Positions 6,350 through 11,435 of a stretch of DNA of 11,435 nucleotides are shown piece after piece. The translations under genes were made by a program, and so were the position numbers. The DNA is from an uncultured Ignavibacteria bacterium (lineage in GTDB: Bacteria > Bacteroidota > Ignavibacteria > Ignavibacteriales > Melioribacteraceae). Every line of letters starts with the position of its first letter. The first letter of the stretch is position 1. The notes under the pieces were generated by a model. It made no database searches and was not told the origin of the DNA. It saw nothing but the letters and a program-made list of their open reading frames with translations. Location of the stretch: NCBI GenBank assembly GCA_937930275.1, contig CALGLM010000285.1, positions 1 through 11,435 on the forward strand. The letters are read 5' to 3'.

Positions 6350-9300
6350 CTAAATAAAAATTCGTTTTAAAACATCAACTAATTTATCTCGCATAACCGG
6401 TTTTGAAATAAAATCGCTAAAACCGGCTACAATAAATTTTTCTCTATCTCCGGGTAACACATATGCAGTAACAGCAATAACCGGAACTGATTTGTACCCG
6501 GGCATTCTCTGAATTGAACGAAGTGCGTCTAAGCCGTTATATTCACCTTGTAGGTTCATATCCATTACAATAAAATCGTATTTGTTTTTTTCTAATAGAG
6601 GTATAGCATCTTCAAATGAAACAGAAAATTCAATTGATCTTAAATCTTTCATTTGTGATTTGAATAAAATTTGGGAATCTGTTTGATCTTCAAGGTACAA
6701 ACAACTATAATTACTCATATCAAATTTTTTTTCAATCGGTTTTTCGGGCATTTCGATAGATGATGGTTTAGGAGTAGTTACAACCGGTTCTTCAACTATT
6801 GCGGGTGGAATATAAACCGGCTGAACTTCAGGAATAAAATTAAATTCGGGTTCTGTCGGTTTTGAATAAATTTCTTGCAAAACTTGTCTATCTTCTTTTA
6901 TTATCGGTTTTTCTTCTATTTCGGGAACAAAAGTCTTTTCTTGTTTAGAAAGTGATTTTTCAAACGCCGAGTTAATATTTTCCAAAACTCTAAAATTATA
7001 TTTTAACGGAAATTTAATCCCTATCTCCATAATTTTTCCGGCTCTGGTAACTTCTTCAACCTGACCGCTTAAAAGATATAAAATTTTACGCAACAATCTA
7101 ACAGTGAATCGAGAAATTCCGTAATTACGTCTTACCGTTTCTTCGTTAGCCGTCAATATTTCCTTCATCTTTTTTAATAATTCCGGAGTAATTCCCGAAT
7201 TTACGTCTTTTAAAGAAATAATTCCTTCATCTTGATTTAGAGAATAAGCCGAAATATATATTTTTGATTCCTTAGAATTATTAATTGCAAAAGTAAGAAA
7301 CAGATTAAGTAACGTTACAAGTTTATATTTATCAGTCTGAATTGTCAAAGACGATGAAATTTTACCGTAAGCAAACGATTTGTTTTTAGATTCGGATAAT
7401 TCTTTTAGATTATTCTGTAAATCTTCAATTATCTCTATAAACACAACTTGTTCCGGAAATACTTCGATTTGTTTGGTTTCTAATGCAACATATTCGGAAG
7501 CATTATCCAAAATTCGCATTAATAGTTTTTGGTTCTCATTAATAATTGAAATGGCTTCTTCTTGTTCTTCAGTCGGGTCTATTATACTTTCTGAAAGTTC
7601 TTGAGCAAACCCTTTAATTACATTAATAGGAGTTAAAATTTCATGAAACAAATGTGATAAAAAGTCTAAATCAAGCGATCCTATATTCGAACTCGGTTTC
7701 TCAATAATTTCTTTTTCAATTCTAATTATCGGTTCTTGTTTAACACTAATTAATAGAATATAAATTTCGACTTGTCCGTTGTTGCCTAACACCGGAGTTA
7801 CATTTGTTTCCGTATTAATTCTATTTCCGGATTTGGTTTTCAAATCTATTTCCACAACAAATGAATTTTGTTGATTTTGATTTAATACCATTGAGTTAAA
7901 TTTACCCCTATTATCATCGGCAATTAAACTTATCATAGGACGTTTGTCTAAATCCCCTTTTTTATAACCAAGTTTTTCAATCACAGATTTATTAGTATAA
8001 CTGATAAATCCGTCCGAATCTAAAACAATAACCAAGTCATTTGTATTTTCAGTAATTGTCTTATAAAAAGAATCAGAAGAGTTAGAATTTTTATTTTCGG
8101 CTTTTTTTATAAAAGTGATATGAGCCTTTTTACCTCTATAGTCTGTATCTTTTTTATATATTTCTACGGTTATAGTTGCTCCGTCACTTCTTTTTTGCCT
8201 GACCGGACCGGTATATATATCATTTCTATTTATGCTTTCGGTTGTTTCCAACAAAGTTTGTATATCTTCCGGAGTATATAAATCGGTTAGATCCAACTTT
8301 AAAAAATCAGCTCGTTTGTATCCATATAAATTCAACGCGGAATCATTTACATCTAAAAATCTTAAATTTTCAATTTCGTAAATAAAAACCGGTTGCGGAA
8401 TAATGTTAATATTCATTTCGTTCATAACAACCTTGTCATTTAAGTTATTTTTCAAATCTTTTATTTTAATACTTATATTACCTGAAACCATGCTGCCGGA
8501 TATTATTTTGGTAAATAATACCTCATATTCGTTTATGACTTCACCGTTTTGTCTGTGAAGATAAATATATTTATGTCCTTTACGTTCTCTAAAATTGTTC
8601 CTGTATCTTTCAATTTCCGATACAAATTCGTCATCAAAAACTTCGGCAATATTTTTTTTATGTAGATTTTCACCGTTTGAAAAATCTAATAATAAATTTG
8701 TTTCTGTATTATATGAAATAATTTTATTTTGTTCGTCAACAATAAATACTTCCGAAAAATCTGAAATTGAAGTTTCCTCAGAATCCGTATTTTTTTCGAA
8801 TACTAAATCCTCGGCAATATTTACAATTCCTAATACCCTATTATTGCTAAATATCGGTATTTTAACAAGTCTAATTCTATCTCCTTTAGTAGTTTTTCTT
8901 TCGTTTACAATTTTAACATTTATATTTGCATTGAATATAAAATAATCTGCATCACGTCCAAATTCTGTACCTGTTGTTTTAGAAAGTATTGTTGAATCGG
9001 CTCCTTCTAATTCAACCTTGGGAGTCCCAATTCTTTGGGCATAAGGACTATTAACCAATACATATTTATGTTCACTGTTTTTAATCCAAACCTTATAGTC
9101 AATACTATCTATCTCATTTGCAAGTTTTGTTTTAGTAATAATTGAATAAGGAAACGAATTTACCAACGTTTGAGCTATTTCTGCTAATTTTGTAGGAATT
9201 GGTAATCTGGATACTTCAGAATCAGTTACTACAAGTCTGTTTTTTGAATATTTATAGTAATTAAATGTAAAGAAAAAATACTCTTTTTGGTAAAATGAAA

Positions 9301-9580
9301 ATTTAGAGCATAAAATTTCAAAGTTTTCATCTTCGGCAAACGAAAACATCCCTTTTTTGAATACAATTAATTCATATTTAAGAGATTCGTTAATTGTTGT
9401 TACAATTAAATCGGCATCTTTTTTACTAAATATTGATGTGATTTTTGCATTAGTCTTTAATCCGGGAATAAATCCAGAAGCTTCTTTATTAAATCCAAAT
9501 ATCAATAAATCATAACTAAAAATTATAGTCGGATTTTCATTATTATTTAATATATATTCAAAAAAACTGTCGTTTATCAT
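6350..9580 (-). CDS. Multi-PAS hybrid sensor histidine kinase-like protein with C-terminal receiver and degraded ATPase domain
   Basis: This 1076-residue signalling protein has no evident membrane segment or signal peptide, so it is probably cytoplasmic. Domains in order: a divergent PAS-like N-terminus (about 1-115); PAS-like regions at about 145-262 (YKVWIKNSEHKYVLVN) and 272-375; two clear PAS domains at about 385-492 (PQPVFIYEIENLRFLDVN, LYGYKRADF) and 503-613 (DLVIVLDSDGFISYTN, KLGYKKGDL); a HisKA helix with phosphoacceptor H646 in FHEILTP; an HATPase-like region (about 750-860); a Pro/Glu/Lys-rich linker (about 885-950); and a complete receiver with E964-D965, phosphoacceptor D1007, T1038 and K1060. 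The ATPase motifs are poor: the N-box Asn aligns to F764, the G1 box reads DVNSGI instead of DxGxGI, and the GLGL box reads NYGISRF. It may not autophosphorylate. It begins one base after the FN3 lipoprotein stop. No output DNA-binding domain is present, so the partner is unknown. Confidence 0.88.
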   Translation of the reverse strand: MINDSFFEYILNNNENPTIIFSYDLLIFGFNKEASGFIPGLKTNAKITSIFSKKDADLIVTTINESLKYELIVFKKGMFSFAEDENFEILCSKFSFYQKEYFFFTFNYYKYSKNRLVVTDSEVSRLPIPTKLAEIAQTLVNSFPYSIITKTKLANEIDSIDYKVWIKNSEHKYVLVNSPYAQRIGTPKVELEGADSTILSKTTGTEFGRDADYFIFNANINVKIVNERKTTKGDRIRLVKIPIFSNNRVLGIVNIAEDLVFEKNTDSEETSISDFSEVFIVDEQNKIISYNTETNLLLDFSNGENLHKKNIAEVFDDEFVSEIERYRNNFRERKGHKYIYLHRQNGEVINEYEVLFTKIISGSMVSGNISIKIKDLKNNLNDKVVMNEMNINIIPQPVFIYEIENLRFLDVNDSALNLYGYKRADFLKLDLTDLYTPEDIQTLLETTESINRNDIYTGPVRQKRSDGATITVEIYKKDTDYRGKKAHITFIKKAENKNSNSSDSFYKTITENTNDLVIVLDSDGFISYTNKSVIEKLGYKKGDLDKRPMISLIADDNRGKFNSMVLNQNQQNSFVVEIDLKTKSGNRINTETNVTPVLGNNGQVEIYILLISVKQEPIIRIEKEIIEKPSSNIGSLDLDFLSHLFHEILTPINVIKGFAQELSESIIDPTEEQEEAISIINENQKLLMRILDNASEYVALETKQIEVFPEQVVFIEIIEDLQNNLKELSESKNKSFAYGKISSSLTIQTDKYKLVTLLNLFLTFAINNSKESKIYISAYSLNQDEGIISLKDVNSGITPELLKKMKEILTANEETVRRNYGISRFTVRLLRKILYLLSGQVEEVTRAGKIMEIGIKFPLKYNFRVLENINSAFEKSLSKQEKTFVPEIEEKPIIKEDRQVLQEIYSKPTEPEFNFIPEVQPVYIPPAIVEEPVVTTPKPSSIEMPEKPIEKKFDMSNYSCLYLEDQTDSQILFKSQMKDLRSIEFSVSFEDAIPLLEKNKYDFIVMDMNLQGEYNGLDALRSIQRMPGYKSVPVIAVTAYVLPGDREKFIVAGFSDFISKPVMRDKLVDVLKRIFI

Positions 9581-9581
9581 A

Positions 9582-11387
9582 TTAATAAGGAATTGTTATT
9601 TGAATAATATTTGAGTATTCCGAAGCCGTTATATCGTTAGCTGCTTTTATTCTGTATTCGTATGAATTACCACGGTATAGTCCCGGTCCGTTATCGCTAT
9701 AAGTTGTAATATTATTTCCTACTATAGCTACTCTTTCAAAATTAATTGAACCTGTCATTCGTCTTTCAATTTCAAAACGAGTTTCGTTTTGTGAGTTATC
9801 AGTCCAAGTTAAATCAACTCTAATCTGTCCCGAAGGTACAGTACCAGCCAAGTTAGTCGGTTTTTGTAACGGTGTAATAACTTCATTAGTATAATCTGAA
9901 TATAGGCTTCCTTTATAAGCTCTTACTTTAAAGTAATAAATGATACCCGGGTTTAAATCAGTCACGGTTAAAGAATTTTTTGTAACAACCTGATATAATT
10001 CGTAACTTCCGTTTACTTGTGCTTTACGCCATACTTCAAAAGCCGTTTCGTCATTACTGTTATCAACCCAAGTTAAAAAGTATGAAACTCCCGATACAAT
10101 TTCACTAATCTTTAAATTAGTAGGTGATTTTGGAGGCAATAATGGTATATAAGCCGTATCTTCATTGGAGTAAGGGGTATAAAAACCTTCAGTAGTTAAA
10201 TGCCTTGCTCTATAAGTATATGTTGTATTTGCCGTATAATTGGAATCATAAAATACCTTTACGTCAGCATCTACTTCTCCAATTTCCAGATATGAACCGT
10301 TTGCAGTTTTCCTCTCAATTTTTGTACCTATTTCTTGTACGGTATTATCATTCCATCTAACAACTACTTTACGAGAAGTATAATCAAATGCGGCAGATAA
10401 ATTTGAAGGTCCAGGTATATCGGCATTTGCGGTGGTTACGGTTACTTCATTTGAATAAGCTTTTGTGCTTGTTAATAATGCAGCAACTCTGTATGTGTAA
10501 GTATTTCGTGCGGATAAACCTTGATCGGTAAATTCGGTGCTATTAGGTGAAATTAATCCCACAGTAACCCAACTTGTGCTTTGGCTAATATTTTTTCTTT
10601 GAATTTCAAATCCGTTTTCATTATTAGAATTATCATTCCAACGTAAATAAACTTTAGTTGCTCCTAAAGCACTTGCCGAAAGATTACTTGGTGAATCTCC
10701 GGAAGTACCCCCTGTTGTACTTACTTGATTACTAAATGCACTATTACCGTATTGGTTTTTAGCACGTACTTTATAAAAATAAGTAACATAAGTTAATAAA
10801 CCAAAGTCACTATAGTTAGTACTGTTTTTAGGTAGCGTTACATATGGTTGGCTTCCGAAAGCATTTTCGGTTCCTGCGCTACGCCAAATTTCGTAAGCTT
10901 CTTCATTTGTTCCGTTATCTTCCCAAAGCAGTACAACTGCTGTTTCGCTTATTTTACTTAATGTTAAATTTGTAGGTACATCAGGCGGATCAGTGTTTTC
11001 TTTTACATATAAATCCGAAATCAAATCACTTTGTTTATATACACTGTTTTTATTATATACTGTTACAGCTAACGAAACTTTTGTTCTAAGCAAAACCGAA
11101 TCAATCATAAAGTATAATTCCGGAAATGTTCCGTCATCTCCAATAGTGAAAATTCCGTTAGACGTTCCGTTTACAAATACTTCAAACTTTTGCAAACCTG
11201 GTCCGCCCGATACATCGGAAGCTGTATAAGTAATTTTATTTTTTCCTACTCTTACGCTATCTCCGCTTTTCGGAGATGTTATGGATATTTTAGGGGTACT
11301 GTTGTTAGTACCTACAACATTATCAACGCAAGAATAAATCGTAATTAGTGAAATAATAAAAACTATGGATAATAATATATTTTTCAT
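9582..11387 (-). CDS. Lipoprotein with Ig-like region and five fibronectin type III domains
   Basis: A predicted exported lipoprotein of 601 residues. The N-terminus MKNILLSIVFIISLITIYSC is a signal peptide with a lipobox-like end and C20 as the likely lipidated residue. An Ig-like region (about 31-128, opening PKISITSPKSGDSV) is followed by five FN3 domains at about 137-225, 232-320, 325-415, 420-507 and 508-600. Each carries the same signature, W-x-DN-x(3-4)-E-...-(E/K)(I/V)-x-R, with tryptophans at 155, 250, 345, 440 and 528, and each ends in the typical Y-x-(Y/F)-(K/R)-(V/A/I)-(R/K/A) strand. No enzymatic domain or type IX sorting domain is visible, so a structural, adhesive or binding role at the cell surface or in the periplasm is likely. 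The stop lies one base before the start of the multi-PAS protein, implying co-transcription. No Shine-Dalgarno site is visible; TTGACT at 11416-11411 could be part of its promoter. The true role is unknown. Confidence 0.88.
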   Translation of the reverse strand: MKNILLSIVFIISLITIYSCVDNVVGTNNSTPKISITSPKSGDSVRVGKNKITYTASDVSGGPGLQKFEVFVNGTSNGIFTIGDDGTFPELYFMIDSVLLRTKVSLAVTVYNKNSVYKQSDLISDLYVKENTDPPDVPTNLTLSKISETAVVLLWEDNGTNEEAYEIWRSAGTENAFGSQPYVTLPKNSTNYSDFGLLTYVTYFYKVRAKNQYGNSAFSNQVSTTGGTSGDSPSNLSASALGATKVYLRWNDNSNNENGFEIQRKNISQSTSWVTVGLISPNSTEFTDQGLSARNTYTYRVAALLTSTKAYSNEVTVTTANADIPGPSNLSAAFDYTSRKVVVRWNDNTVQEIGTKIERKTANGSYLEIGEVDADVKVFYDSNYTANTTYTYRARHLTTEGFYTPYSNEDTAYIPLLPPKSPTNLKISEIVSGVSYFLTWVDNSNDETAFEVWRKAQVNGSYELYQVVTKNSLTVTDLNPGIIYYFKVRAYKGSLYSDYTNEVITPLQKPTNLAGTVPSGQIRVDLTWTDNSQNETRFEIERRMTGSINFERVAIVGNNITTYSDNGPGLYRGNSYEYRIKAANDITASEYSNIIQITIPY

Positions 11388-11435
11388 ATCTAAATTTTAT
11401 AAATTCTCAAAGTCAACTAAAAATGAACGGGATTC

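Noticed and set aside
11388..11435. Promoter for the FN3 lipoprotein gene
   Set aside because: TTGACT is present at 11416-11411, but no -10 or -7 element sits at a suitable distance before the ATG, so it is mentioned only in the gene entry.

Overview
The window is a low-GC stretch of a bacterial chromosome with every recognisable gene on the minus strand. Few genes have a Shine-Dalgarno site. The LexA promoter has a TAnnTTTG-like -7 element. There is a lipoprotein built from fibronectin type III (FN3) repeats, and a pyruvate:ferredoxin oxidoreductase. Together these point to an anaerobic or facultative member of the Bacteroidota/Ignavibacteriota/Kapabacteria assemblage. This placement is inference from style; no phylogenetic marker gene is present.

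Layout, in transcription order (right to left): (1) 11387-6350, a two-gene unit: a lipoprotein with an Ig-like region and five FN3 repeats, then, after one base, a 1076-residue multi-PAS protein with a histidine-kinase dimerisation domain, a degraded ATPase domain and a C-terminal receiver. A hairpin at 6308-6280 probably ends it. (2) 6182-874, a six-gene DNA-damage operon: lexA, an O6-alkylguanine-DNA alkyltransferase, a YjbQ/UPF0047 protein, a DUF72 TIM-barrel protein, a DinB-type Y-family polymerase, and a truncated DnaE-like C-family polymerase. A sigma70-like promoter is followed directly by a perfect 7-2-7 palindrome (CCATACA-TT-TGTATGG), the best candidate for a LexA operator. (3) 873-598, an AT-rich spacer with no gene. 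(4) 597-1, the N-terminal 199 codons of nifJ, cut by the window edge.

How the genes work together: the second block reads as an SOS operon. Damage would trigger LexA self-cleavage at Ala-Gly and release repression of direct alkyl-damage reversal and translesion synthesis. The two embedded uncharacterised-type proteins (YjbQ and DUF72) are then damage-inducible by association. The most unusual item is the last gene. It keeps the PHP, palm and thumb regions and all three catalytic aspartates of DnaE, but stops about 45 residues after the third aspartate, so fingers, clamp-binding and OB regions are absent and no remnant follows. Its DinB partner keeps both its catalytic residues and a possible clamp-binding motif, the reverse of the known ImuB-DnaE2 arrangement.
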